64,000 bases of DNA. Source: Lodderomyces elongisporus. Its lineage: Eukaryota > Ascomycota > Pichiomycetes > Serinales > Debaryomycetaceae. Below, in pieces: positions 29,937-40,435 of the stretch. The first letter of the stretch is position 1. The number at the start of each line of letters is the position of its first letter. A model generated the notes under the pieces. That model saw nothing but the letters and a program-made list of their open reading frames with translations. It was not told the origin of the DNA and made no database searches. The stretch lies in contig NC_083674.1 in the NCBI RefSeq assembly GCF_030384665.1, positions 1,550,001 to 1,614,000 of the forward strand. The letters are read 5' to 3'. A program made the position numbers and the translations under genes.

Positions 29937-31262
29937 TTAGATTTTGAATAAATAATCGCCATCGTCTTTGTTATTCTCCTCCCCTATTTCTTTTGTAGTC
30001 AGCACTGCACTGACATTCAGATATGAAGCAGTTCCTTCTCCGTATTCGTCATCTTCCTCCTCTGCTTCTTCTTCCTCTTCTTGACCTTCACCCTCGGTAT
30101 CGGTAACGCCATTTTTGTATTCCTCTCGTTCTTCAAATTGTAACCCATATAGTCTCGCAAGCAGATTCGGCAGTATATATTCCTCTTCGTCTTCTGCTCC
30201 CCCATAATAATCATCTTCTATGGTACTATAACGCACTCCGCGGTCCAGGTAAGATGTATCTGCTGAAGTTTGTGCTGAAGTATCTGCTGGAGTATTTGTT
30301 GACTGAAGGCTTGGATGATTTGAAGGGAGTTTCATATTTGATTTTGGTTGAAAGCCCAACGTCTTTAGTGGGTTCAATTGAGATTGTTTCCTCTTTACAA
30401 TAGTACCAATTGGTTGCATTGATGGTTTAGGGGTTATCTTTTGAAGGGGTCGCTGTGCTCGTAACTGACTCTGGATGTATTTCGGCAATTTCTCGCTGAC
30501 CATGGATGTTCGCCGCTTACCAGGTCCATTTTGTCTTGATGATAATTTGGCGGAGTTATGATGAAAAGGAAGATCAAATTTGGACTTGACTTTTGCCTTT
30601 TGTTTGAGCTTAGAGTCTTGTGATGCTGATGTGGTAGCAAGGACATTTACAGTTGAGGTTTCGGGTGCAGCAGACGCACTCAATTTATCACCTTTACTAA
30701 ATGGTCGTTGCTGTTGTATAAGATCAAGGGAAAGTCTACGCTGTTTTTTTGTTAAATCTGGGACTCGAAAATACTTTTGACCGTGTTTGATGTTACTCTC
30801 TTTGCAGTTGATGTCGCCATTGACGCCGCCATTGACGCCGCCATTGGTATCAGTATCAATGTCAATATTAACACTTTCATTCGTGGCATTTTTCTTAATG
30901 TTACCGTCTTCTCTATTTTCATATGAATCAGGAGCAATACCAGTTGCGGTGGTATAAGATTGTTCAAAAGGTTTTAGATTCATCTTGAGAATAAGATTCC
31001 GGACTTGATCATCAATAGTAGACCCAAAATTCTTGGTGCTTGGATTTCCCACTAATAAATGATCAAATTGTGTCTGTAACCATTCATCATAGAACTCATC
31101 CACCTTTAGTTTTATTAAATCGATATTATCTGCTTCAGTCACCTGTTTGATGTATGTCCAATTCAAGTTGGAATAAAACTGTGTAGTATCGTTTAATTTC
31201 CCAACATAGCTCTTCATGTAATTGTCAAAAGCAATTGTCGTTTCCAAAAGTGCAAGAGGCAT
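29937..31262 (-). CDS. Uncharacterised 441-residue protein
   Basis: I do not recognise this protein. The first ~110 residues look helical and ordered (LETTIAFDNYMKSYVGKLND, then LKVDEFYDEWLQTQFDHLLVG and DQVRNLILKMNLKPFEQS). Residues ~115-330 are disordered, with GGVNGDIN-type repeats and basic patches (KQRRLSLDL, GKRRTS, VKRKQSQLNP). A second conserved-looking island, YILPNLLARLYGLQFEEREEY, precedes a Glu-rich acidic tail. An N-terminal helical domain, a basic linker and a C-terminal island could suit a nuclear scaffold protein, but no function is claimed. Codon use and the start (first ATG in frame) look normal. A different reading frame of the same gene-proximal DNA forms AGTAGC-type repeats upstream. 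Confidence 0.8.
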   Translation of the reverse strand: MPLALLETTIAFDNYMKSYVGKLNDTTQFYSNLNWTYIKQVTEADNIDLIKLKVDEFYDEWLQTQFDHLLVGNPSTKNFGSTIDDQVRNLILKMNLKPFEQSYTTATGIAPDSYENREDGNIKKNATNESVNIDIDTDTNGGVNGGVNGDINCKESNIKHGQKYFRVPDLTKKQRRLSLDLIQQQRPFSKGDKLSASAAPETSTVNVLATTSASQDSKLKQKAKVKSKFDLPFHHNSAKLSSRQNGPGKRRTSMVSEKLPKYIQSQLRAQRPLQKITPKPSMQPIGTIVKRKQSQLNPLKTLGFQPKSNMKLPSNHPSLQSTNTPADTSAQTSADTSYLDRGVRYSTIEDDYYGGAEDEEEYILPNLLARLYGLQFEEREEYKNGVTDTEGEGQEEEEEAEEEDDEYGEGTASYLNVSAVLTTKEIGEENNKDDGDYLFKI

Positions 31263-31855
31263 TTTCGGTAGTACTTTTGGTCAAAGCAGGAACAAAAGTA
31301 GAAACAAGAGCAATAGTACTAGCAGTGGCAGTAGCAGTAATAGTAACAGTGGCAGTAGTGGTAACAGTGGCAGTAGCAGTAGTAGTGGACGTATCTGTCC
31401 CAGTGGTTGTAATTGAAATTACAAAGTAAATTACCAATTTTCCGAAATCAATAGGATAATTCATTAGTGGGAAAAACAAGAGTTGACGCGCATTAATAGT
31501 GGATTGTGGGGATGATAACCGATGAAAGATTCGTTCTACAATCTGCAGAACAAAACAAAAGGAAAAAAAAAAAAACGACACACGCACATACACACACCAA
31601 AATGTAAAAAGTCCAAATCTCTTAGTAAAAAAAAAAAAAAAGAAAAAACAAACTAAGTAAGGAGGCTAGGCTTAGAAAAGAAGAAAGCTTGATAGTGGTC
31701 GAATAAGCATTTCGCTAAGATCTAAAAAATGATGAATATGAAATAAACGCAAATGAATCCTAATAATCCAAAAAAAATTAAAGGTTGGATACACACGGAA
31801 AATGTGACCGAGAAATCTTGTTAAAGATAAAGAAAAAAGTTACAAAAAAACAAAT
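31263..31855. other. Upstream region with AGTAGC-type repeat
   Basis: No gene. The imperfect AGCAGTGGCAGTAGTAAC trinucleotide/hexamer array at 31318-31390 produces spurious open frames on both strands. A-runs lie at 31566-31575 and 31627-31641. Confidence 0.7.
31318..31390 (+). repeat. Imperfect AGTAGC/AGTGGC trinucleotide array
   Basis: A 3-bp periodic tract of AGY/RGY units lying 55-130 bp upstream of the 441-residue gene start. Confidence 0.8.
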
Positions 31856-31928
31856 GGTCCCTAGCAGGATCGAACTGCTGATCTTGGCGTTATTAGCACC
31901 ACGCCTTAACCAACTGGGCCAAGGGACC
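31856..31928 (-). tRNA. tRNA-Ile(AAT)
   Basis: The 73-nt gene on the minus strand folds as a standard cloverleaf. The acceptor stem is GGTCCCT with AGGGACC, and the anticodon stem TGGTG/CGCCA closes the loop CTAATAA (anticodon AAT). The B-box sequence is GTTCGATCC. No intron is present. A T-run follows the gene within about 10 bp on its strand, as expected for a Pol III terminator. Confidence 0.97.
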
Positions 31929-33287
<1,359 letters not shown>

Positions 33288-34631
33288 ATGAAGGTTCTCA
33301 CGACATGCGATGATACAGGAGCAGCAAAACTCTGTAGTTTTAAAAGAGGAACAGATACTTCGAAGAAAGATGCTACACAGCCGGATCTGATCGAAAATTG
33401 CATGAATCTACCAAAATCAAATTACAAAACTAGGATCATACATTTGATCAATTATAATTATCAATATTTTATAGCATCCAGGTTAGGTGGAACGTTGTCG
33501 ATTTATGACTATGAGGAAAACGATGTTGCTATGAAACCGCAAGAAAAGCAGGAAGGAAACGGATCAAAGTCCGACAAGGAACAAAAATCAAGTTTGAAAG
33601 TGGAATCAGAGTCAACAAACTCCAAAGAAAATATTGAAGAAGTAGCTGGGTATGTCGAGGAAAGATTCAAATTCTTGCACGAATTCAAACTCCCAGTCAG
33701 TATGAACGATCGACCTATAGCATTGCAGAAGTGTGAAAAATTGGATAGTGTGCTTGTAGCGTACGAGTCAGGCAAGGTTTACCTCGTTTATGTTGGTGAC
33801 TTCTCCTTTGAACCATTATTATTGCACTTGCCCGGATGCACTCACCTCAACGCCTTTGCTATTCACCCAGAGCAGGAAAATGTGGTGGCATTTGGCGGAA
33901 AGGAAACTGACCTTCAGATTGCAGAACTTTACAATTCGTCAGTAAACAGCAAGATATTTAAAAAAGATTATAAATCGGCATTTGTACCGAAAATTTTATT
34001 TAAGGCAAAGAACGTTAGTAATGACCATTTGAATTTAAGAGTTCCCATTTGGATTACAAATATACTTTTTTTCACAAACAATGTTACTAATGGACAATAC
34101 AAACTTATCACGTCTACCAGATATGGCCAATTGCGTATATATGATACAAAACATGGTCGTAAACCCGTTAAAGATTATCCAGTATCGACAACCCCAATCC
34201 TCACTTTGCTGTTTGGTAACGACAAAGAGACTGAAGTTGTCTTGACCGACACTCAAAATCTCATGGCCAAATATTCGCTTGATATCATTGATGACAAAGC
34301 TTTCAAGACCAATTCAGCATCAGCAGGAGATATCATTAAACCAGTGCCAAAACTTTTAGGTAAATATACTGGGGGCAACACTGGTGCCACTTTGGCACAG
34401 CAAGTATACGAAGGTATCGTAGCATTTGCAGGGCTTGATAGATATCTTCGTGTGTTTGATGTTGAATCAAGACAAATCCTTGCAAAAGTTTACTTGGGAG
34501 TTGAAGTGAGCTCATTAATAATTATTGACGATGAAGACGAAGAAAATGAGGAAGAGCAAAAACGTAAACGTGACGAAGAAGAAGAGGATAACGAAATGTG
34601 GAGTCAATTGGACAAAAAACAAAAAGTTTGA
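33288..34631 (+). CDS. NSA1: Nsa1 (WDR74), 60S ribosome assembly factor
   Basis: Nsa1 is a seven-bladed WD-type beta-propeller on nucleolar pre-60S particles, released by the AAA ATPase Rix7. The 447-residue protein begins MKVLTTCDDTGAAKLCSFKRGTDTS, with the family GTDTS motif followed by QPDLI. Diagnostic later segments are LFKAKNVSNDHLNLRVPIWITNILF, then TRYGQLRIYDTKHGRKPVKDYP, and FAGLDRYLRVFDVESRQILAKVYLGVEVSSLI. The C-terminus is an acidic/basic tail ending WSQLDKKQKV, like the yeast protein. The stop is 9 bp from the SEH1 stop. The unusual CAA array in the leader may affect translation. Identification is firm. Confidence 0.93.
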   Translation: MKVLTTCDDTGAAKLCSFKRGTDTSKKDATQPDLIENCMNLPKSNYKTRIIHLINYNYQYFIASRLGGTLSIYDYEENDVAMKPQEKQEGNGSKSDKEQKSSLKVESESTNSKENIEEVAGYVEERFKFLHEFKLPVSMNDRPIALQKCEKLDSVLVAYESGKVYLVYVGDFSFEPLLLHLPGCTHLNAFAIHPEQENVVAFGGKETDLQIAELYNSSVNSKIFKKDYKSAFVPKILFKAKNVSNDHLNLRVPIWITNILFFTNNVTNGQYKLITSTRYGQLRIYDTKHGRKPVKDYPVSTTPILTLLFGNDKETEVVLTDTQNLMAKYSLDIIDDKAFKTNSASAGDIIKPVPKLLGKYTGGNTGATLAQQVYEGIVAFAGLDRYLRVFDVESRQILAKVYLGVEVSSLIIIDDEDEENEEEQKRKRDEEEEDNEMWSQLDKKQKV

Positions 34632-34640
34632 TTATACATT

Positions 34641-35687
34641 TTAATTTAGGGGCTTGTCTGCATCTCCTTCCATACCTCGGCTATCGGATTGGTTACTGGT
34701 GTTGATCACGCTCATACATTTCCAATCACTTAAGTAGTTACACTTCCATAGCCTCAATTTTCCATCATCACCTGCAGAAGAAAGTATAGTACCTGTCATA
34801 TTCCAATTTACTCTCCAAACCTCCTTTTTGTGGTCGCCTAATTTCGCAAGAGTCTCTAGCTTAATCTCTCCACCGTTCCCCGTACCCTCGGCATGCGCTG
34901 TTTCAGTAGCTTTAAAAATCCGCACAAATCCGTCTTTACACCCTGTGGCAATGAGATGGTAACTTCTGCCCATCGAAGGTGCCCAGCTAACTGATCTGAT
35001 GAGACCATTATGCTCTGGAAGAGCACATACTTTAACGTATTTTTTATCACAACCAGTATCCTTATCATTCTCTTCCAGTTTTGTAACGTTTCTGTAGATA
35101 AAACCTTGATCTAGTGCAACAACCACAAACTTTTCAGTAGTTGTAAACTTTGAAGGACACCATTCAACTCTGAAACTGCTCTGTAAACTTTTTGCAGGTA
35201 ATTGGTGGTTCAAAATGGGGATCTCGACTGTGAGGCTCCAAACGGTCAAGTCATTTGGCTCCAATGATTCATATATTCTAAAAACACCATCGCTTCCCAC
35301 ACAGCCAAACTTCAACCCTAAATGATTCGGCGCAAATGTTACATCATATATAGGTCCTCTTGAGTCATTCAAAGTAGCCAACCTCGCCCATCGTCGTCCA
35401 CTTCCAGGCATTTCCTCGGTCTGTTCTTGCCATATTTTAACAGTTCTATCAAAGCTGCAGGATGCCAATATCCTCGAGCTAGAGAATTCGGGATGTGCCC
35501 ACGAGAGCTTCACCACCAGCGAGTCATGGGCTTTCCACAGATCATTCAAAATCCAAGACGACGTTGCAGGGTCTAAATCGAAAACTTTAATATGTTGGTC
35601 GGAAGATGCAGTAGCTACTGTCTTACCGTAAAAGTCGTATTTGATATCGTGAATCAACTCCTCATGACCCGTAATGAATGGTTTCAT
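34641..35687 (-). CDS. SEH1: Seh1, nucleoporin and SEA complex subunit
   Basis: Seh1 is a WD40 propeller shared by the Nup84 (Y) complex of the nuclear pore and the vacuolar SEA complex that regulates TORC1. The 348-residue protein has the family start (GHEELIHDIKYDFYGKTVATASSDQHIKVFDL) and WD repeats ending in KIWQE, VFRIYES and RLWKCN. Family-specific segments include ASCSFDRTVKIWQEQ, FAPNHLGLKFGCVGSDG and HKKEVWRVNWNMTGTILSSAGDDGKLR-like sequence near the C-terminus. Length agrees with yeast Seh1 (349). It is divergent from ALG7 and convergent with NSA1. Confidence 0.96.
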   Translation of the reverse strand: MKPFITGHEELIHDIKYDFYGKTVATASSDQHIKVFDLDPATSSWILNDLWKAHDSLVVKLSWAHPEFSSSRILASCSFDRTVKIWQEQTEEMPGSGRRWARLATLNDSRGPIYDVTFAPNHLGLKFGCVGSDGVFRIYESLEPNDLTVWSLTVEIPILNHQLPAKSLQSSFRVEWCPSKFTTTEKFVVVALDQGFIYRNVTKLEENDKDTGCDKKYVKVCALPEHNGLIRSVSWAPSMGRSYHLIATGCKDGFVRIFKATETAHAEGTGNGGEIKLETLAKLGDHKKEVWRVNWNMTGTILSSAGDDGKLRLWKCNYLSDWKCMSVINTSNQSDSRGMEGDADKPLN

Positions 35688-36035
35688 TGCAGTTTGGTTT
35701 GTAAGCGTGTCTATAAGTGTATCTGTGTATAAGCGTGCTGGCAGTTCTCTTTTGGATAAACTTTAATCAGTGTAAAAGTCGCCGCAACAACGTACACGAA
35801 GCGAGACAAAAAAGAATGGGATTTTAATCAAAATATTGAAATTGCGTCGCGCTTTCTCTTCTCTAGAGTATAAATCTTTATTAACCAAAAACTAATTCCA
35901 TTCCTCTCCCAAACTCCTCTCCTCTCCATTCCTTACCACTGCACCAATTAATTGAAAACCAAGTCAGATCTATTTATTTATTTACTTATTCATTTATTCA
36001 CTTATATACCAACCTTTTTCTTTTTCCTTCTTTTA
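35688..36035. other. Divergent promoter region SEH1 / ALG7
   Basis: A 348-bp interval without a gene. TTTA repeats (35970-36005) precede the ALG7 start and encode only a spurious Leu/Phe-rich extension. Confidence 0.75.
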
Positions 36036-37529
36036 ATGATCGGCTGCAGCACTATAGTGAATTTATCTTTGCTTCTAGGAGCAGTTGCGGCTATCGAGCC
36101 AAATAGTCCAGTGCGAACACTGGTGGCATTCTCCATCATCGGTTTCGTGGTGACACGACATTTGATCCCCAAAGTTGGTCCGAGTTTCATCAAGATTGGA
36201 TTACATGGCAAAGATTTGTCCAAAAAAGCACCTGTTCCTACAATTCCCGAAAGCATGGGGCTAGTAGCTGCAGCAACCTACCTTCTTTTGATGTTTGCAC
36301 TTATCCCATTCATTTTCTTTAAATACCTTGTTTCCTTTGGCTCGTTGGCCAACGATGAAGTTATGACGGAAAATTATCGAAATCAATACCAATCGGTGAA
36401 GAATAATAATTTGTTTCCACATAACAAATTGGCCGAATACTTGAGTGCGGTCTTGTGCTTACAAAGCACGACTATGCTTGGTTTACTAGATGACTTATTT
36501 GATATTCGTTGGAGACACAAATTTTTTCTTCCCGCCATAGCCTCGTTGCCGCTTTTGATTGTTTACTATGTCGATTTCAGTGTCACCTCTGTAGTGGTTC
36601 CCAAATTTGTTACGGATAATGCGTTGGGGTCTTTCTTCTTGGACGTTTTGAACACAATTGTTAAATACCTGAACCACTTGGTGACTTGCATAACAGGTCT
36701 TTCTTTTAGAACATTACAAACAGACTACGAAATCCCCTCGGACGCACCAAAGTTGATCGATTTGGGAATATTCTACTACTTTTACATGTCGGCCATTTCG
36801 ATTTTCTCCCCAAACTCAATCAATATTTTAGCAGGTATCAATGGATTAGAGGTTGGCCAGTCGGTGGTTTTGGCAATCATATTTTTGATCAATGATTTTT
36901 GCTATTTGTTATCCCCAGGTATATCGCAAGCGGCACACGATTCTCATCTATTCTCGGTCATATTCATCCTTCCATTTTTGGGAGTGTCACTAGCACTTTT
37001 GCGTTACAATTGGTTCCCAGCAAAGGTGTTTGTAGGAGACACTTATTGTTATTTCAGCGGCATGGTTTTCGCAATTGTTGGTATCCTTGGTCACTTCTCA
37101 AAGACGTTAGTTATATTTCTAGTACCACAGATTTTGAACTTTTTGTATTCAGTTCCACAATTGTTTCACATTGTGCCATGTCCAAGACACCGCTTGCCAA
37201 AATTCGACTCAAGTAATGGACTAATGTATCCAAGTTTTGGTGAGCTAAAAAAGGAAACCGTTATCAGCAAAATGATTTTGAACACTTTGGGACGTTTAAA
37301 GATGGTCAAATTGGTACGTGACCCAAAACAAAATGGAAAAGTTGTACAATTTAGCAATATGACAATTATAAATCTTATCTTGGTTTGGTTTGGACCCATG
37401 AGGGAAGACAAATTATGCATGTTAATTCTCGCAATTCAGTTTGTAATTGGGGTGCTGATGATTGTCGTAAGACATACTGTTGGACCTTGGCTCTTTGGAT
37501 ATGATAACTTGACATGGGGTGTAAAATAA
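36036..37529 (+). CDS. ALG7: Alg7, GlcNAc-1-phosphate transferase (tunicamycin target)
   Basis: Alg7 transfers GlcNAc-1-phosphate from UDP-GlcNAc to dolichyl phosphate, the first step of N-glycan assembly at the ER membrane. The 497-residue multi-spanning protein contains PTIPESMGLVAA, the metal-binding LLDDLFDIRWRHK motif (Asp152, Asp153), FSPNSINILAGINGLEVGQS and FPAKVFVGDTYCYFSGM, all hallmarks of the family, and PQLFHIVPCPRHRLPKF before the last helices. About ten membrane helices are expected. The first in-frame ATG is 36036; the open frame upstream has no Met and is a TTTA-repeat translation. Length is close to yeast Alg7 (448) with a longer C-terminal region. Confidence 0.96.
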   Translation: MIGCSTIVNLSLLLGAVAAIEPNSPVRTLVAFSIIGFVVTRHLIPKVGPSFIKIGLHGKDLSKKAPVPTIPESMGLVAAATYLLLMFALIPFIFFKYLVSFGSLANDEVMTENYRNQYQSVKNNNLFPHNKLAEYLSAVLCLQSTTMLGLLDDLFDIRWRHKFFLPAIASLPLLIVYYVDFSVTSVVVPKFVTDNALGSFFLDVLNTIVKYLNHLVTCITGLSFRTLQTDYEIPSDAPKLIDLGIFYYFYMSAISIFSPNSINILAGINGLEVGQSVVLAIIFLINDFCYLLSPGISQAAHDSHLFSVIFILPFLGVSLALLRYNWFPAKVFVGDTYCYFSGMVFAIVGILGHFSKTLVIFLVPQILNFLYSVPQLFHIVPCPRHRLPKFDSSNGLMYPSFGELKKETVISKMILNTLGRLKMVKLVRDPKQNGKVVQFSNMTIINLILVWFGPMREDKLCMLILAIQFVIGVLMIVVRHTVGPWLFGYDNLTWGVK

Positions 37530-38004
37530 GTAGATTAAAAAAAGAATAGATTAAAAAGAAGGAAAAAAGTAAGTAAGCAAAAATAAAAAATGGAACAGAA
37601 GCAGCAGCAGCAGCAGCAGCAACAGCAACAAAAATGGAAAATGGAAAACAGACATAGATACAGAGACGCACAGAGGTATAGCCAGAGACACGGAAGCGGA
37701 AATAGATACAAATTTTGTAGAATAGAGTGTAAGATTTAAATTAATTTAACAATTGGTTGGTAAACCCTAAGCTTATATAAACATTGTACTCAATTTGGTA
37801 TCCCAATTTGTAGCCTTATTAAGATTTCCTCTTTTCAGTACGCGCTACCTTGTTTCTTCTTCCCCGTCAATAAATTACTGCCTCAACTTCATGACACAAA
37901 AATTGAGTGCTGATCGATTACGTTAATCTAATTCAAATTCAAGCTCAAGTTTGAACCCACTGTTGAAAGTCCTCATTCATATAAACAACATTACTACATA
38001 AAAA
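37530..38004. other. ALG7-VRP1 intergenic region
   Basis: No gene. A (GCA)n run lies at 37599-37623 and the remainder is the VRP1 promoter, with a possible TATA-like stretch near 37772. Confidence 0.7.
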
Positions 38005-40230
38005 ATGGCTGCTCCACCTCCCCCTCCACCGCCACCACCTCCACCTGGTGGTGGCCCTTCATTAATGTCTTCTGCATCATCAGCTCCACCGCCGCCACCA
38101 AGTATAACTCCAGGAAGAGATGCTTTGCTTGGTGACATCAGGAAAGGGGCAAAATTGAAGAAGGCAGTCACAGTGGACAAATCCAAACCAATGATTGAAG
38201 GCAAAACATCGGTTTCAGTTGCCGCCCCTCTTTCGTCTGGTGGTAATTCTAATCAAAGCTCCTCTATCGGGGGTCCAGCACCGTCTATCCCACATGGTGC
38301 TCCGCAGTTGGGAGACATTTTTGCTGGTGGAGTTCCCAAATTGAAGCATATTGACAATCGAGCAAATGTAATTCCTTCATCGGCTCCAAAGATCCCTTCA
38401 GGACTTCCACCATCTATGCCTACATCAAGACCCAGCAAGCCCGACCAACACCCTACTACAACTCCAAAATTACCTTCACAGAGACCAGGAACGATTCCCG
38501 TACCACCACCAAAAGCACCAAAAGTTCCCTCATTAAGCAGACCTAAATCTTCGAGTCACTCACAAAAAAGCTCAATAAGTTCTATGTCAGAGATATCATC
38601 TGTACCATCAGCGCCACCTCCTTTGCCCTCTGCGCCACCTCCAATTCCATCATCCGCACCACCTCCACCAACGCCTCCCTCATTTAGCTCAAGGCCAGGT
38701 CAATTGAGTACACCACCGGCACCACCAGCACCACCAGCACCACCAGCACCACTGGCACCACCAGCACCCGCCTTACCTACAGGGGGATTGCCATTTCTTG
38801 CTCAAATAAATGCTAAGCGAGACGAGTCCAATGTAGTTGAAGGGGTTAAATCTAGGGCTACCACTAGCAGCTCAGCAGCACCAAAAGCAAGCCAGCAAAA
38901 TAAAGGAAATTCACAAAATGCTCCACCTATTCCATCTGCTCCACCATCTGTGTCAACATCAATTGCTCTGAAGCATTCTGCTAAGTCCCCAGCTCCTCCC
39001 ACAAGTGCTCCATCAATCCCTCCGCCCCCTCCTTCTACATTACCACCAAGCCTAGGACAAAAACCATCATTGGCAAAGGAAAAACCACTGACTTCACTGG
39101 CTCCTCCACCAGCACCCCCACCTTTACCTGGAATGGCGCCACCTTTACCCAAGAGTAACACACCATCTAATTTCTCGGGCTCGCTGAGTACAAGCAGAAA
39201 CGCACAGACACCCCCAGCACCCCCAGCACCCCCAGCACCCCCAGCACCCCCAGCACCTCCAGCACCCCCAGCACCTCCATCGTTGCCATCTTTTGAAAAA
39301 GCGTCGAGCTCTACTTCACTGAAAGCCAATCCAGATATCGCAAGCGGCGCGTTGCCTTTCCTCCTGGAGATCAATGCCAAAAGAGATGAGAGTTTTGTGG
39401 TGGATGGAGGATCAAGTTCTTATACGACACGAACTGAGGAACATTCTGGATCTAATGGTCAAACCTTTTCAAATTCCAGTGTGAAAAAATCAGCACCAAA
39501 ACCTATGGCCCCGCCAATTCCAAACATACCATTACCCCCTACTCAAAACGAAAAAGTGTCCGAACCATCTGTAAAATCTGGAGCACCTTCAGCGCCTCAA
39601 ACACCTCAAACACCATTCATACCACCACTTCCTACACAATCAGCACCCAAACAATCAGCTCCTGCAATCCCTCTGCAGCCTCCCCAATTAAACCCCAATG
39701 CGCTTTCATCATCAACAACAACAACAACATCATCATCATCATCAGCACCACCACCACCACCATTACCTTCTGGTGCAACCCCTCCACCACCCCCTTCTGC
39801 TCCTCCTCCTTCTACGACTGCACCTTCTGCACCCTCTGCACCGTCAGCACCCTCTGCACCGTCAGCACCATCAGCACCATCGATTCCACCTAAACCTAAG
39901 AAATCCGCGCCTCCCCCTCCACCACCGCCTTCTTCTTCTTCTCTTTCACATGGATCAATTTTCAACAAGAAGCCTACAACAACACTGTTGAATGATTTGG
40001 ACTCAAAACAAGATGCGGGTTCGTCTTTGAGAAAAATATCTGCTTCGGCTTATACTATCAATGGCTCGGCAGGAGGTTCTTCAGGACACAAACTTGTTAT
40101 CGAAGATAAAAGATTCAAGTTTGTTAATGCATCTGCATTGCCGAATCCACGTAGATTTGAGCTGTGCGAGAAGTTGTACCCAAGCGGACGTGGTTCATCT
40201 GTTCCTCTCGATTTGAGTCTATATTCATAA
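38005..40230 (+). CDS. VRP1: Verprolin/WIP homologue Vrp1
   Basis: Verprolin binds actin and Las17/WASP and promotes cortical actin patch assembly and endocytosis. The 741-residue protein is dominated by proline tracts. It starts with polyproline, followed by a WH2 actin-binding motif at about residues 38-58 (RDALLGDIRKGAKLKKA). A second type of motif, LPFLxxINAKRDESxVVxG, occurs twice (about 261 and 449) and may also bind actin. The C-terminal ~45 residues (KRFKFVNASALPNPRRF, then KLYPSGRGSSVPLDLSL) match the Las17-binding end of verprolins. The APP repeats at about 235-250 and 402-425 are simple-sequence arrays, the second having G-quadruplex potential on the opposite strand. Identification is firm although repeat lengths may vary. 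Confidence 0.95.
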   Translation: MAAPPPPPPPPPPPGGGPSLMSSASSAPPPPPSITPGRDALLGDIRKGAKLKKAVTVDKSKPMIEGKTSVSVAAPLSSGGNSNQSSSIGGPAPSIPHGAPQLGDIFAGGVPKLKHIDNRANVIPSSAPKIPSGLPPSMPTSRPSKPDQHPTTTPKLPSQRPGTIPVPPPKAPKVPSLSRPKSSSHSQKSSISSMSEISSVPSAPPPLPSAPPPIPSSAPPPPTPPSFSSRPGQLSTPPAPPAPPAPPAPLAPPAPALPTGGLPFLAQINAKRDESNVVEGVKSRATTSSSAAPKASQQNKGNSQNAPPIPSAPPSVSTSIALKHSAKSPAPPTSAPSIPPPPPSTLPPSLGQKPSLAKEKPLTSLAPPPAPPPLPGMAPPLPKSNTPSNFSGSLSTSRNAQTPPAPPAPPAPPAPPAPPAPPAPPSLPSFEKASSSTSLKANPDIASGALPFLLEINAKRDESFVVDGGSSSYTTRTEEHSGSNGQTFSNSSVKKSAPKPMAPPIPNIPLPPTQNEKVSEPSVKSGAPSAPQTPQTPFIPPLPTQSAPKQSAPAIPLQPPQLNPNALSSSTTTTTSSSSSAPPPPPLPSGATPPPPPSAPPPSTTAPSAPSAPSAPSAPSAPSAPSIPPKPKKSAPPPPPPPSSSSLSHGSIFNKKPTTTLLNDLDSKQDAGSSLRKISASAYTINGSAGGSSGHKLVIEDKRFKFVNASALPNPRRFELCEKLYPSGRGSSVPLDLSLYS
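39211..39251 (-). other. Coding C-tract array, G-quadruplex motif on minus strand
   Basis: Five CCCCC tracts are separated by four identical AGCA loops inside VRP1, encoding alternating Pro-Pro-Ala. The minus strand therefore carries five G5 tracts with 4-base loops, a strong G-quadruplex pattern; the plus strand could form an i-motif. Confidence 0.8.
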
Positions 40231-40435
40231 TTCAAAAGAGATAAGATACAAAACAAATGATTTTAAAATCAATAGAATTTTGTTTATAAATTGAAATAAA
40301 TAAATTAATAAACAAACAAGCAAAGGAATAAGTAAAATACTAGATAAAAGTAAACGTACATAATATCTACTTCTCTTTATTCTTTTTTTTTTGTCTTTTT
40401 TCTTCTGAAAATAAGAAAAGATTGCTCTAGTGTTT

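Noticed and set aside
31225..31593. 122-codon Thr/Ala-rich frame on the minus strand
   Set aside because: It is a translation of the AGTAGC-type repeat upstream of the 441-residue gene, with no ordered segment.
38802..39380. 192-codon glycine/alanine-rich frame on the minus strand
   Set aside because: It is the antisense of VRP1 proline-alanine repeats; VRP1 has clear WH2 and Las17-binding motifs, so this is a shadow.
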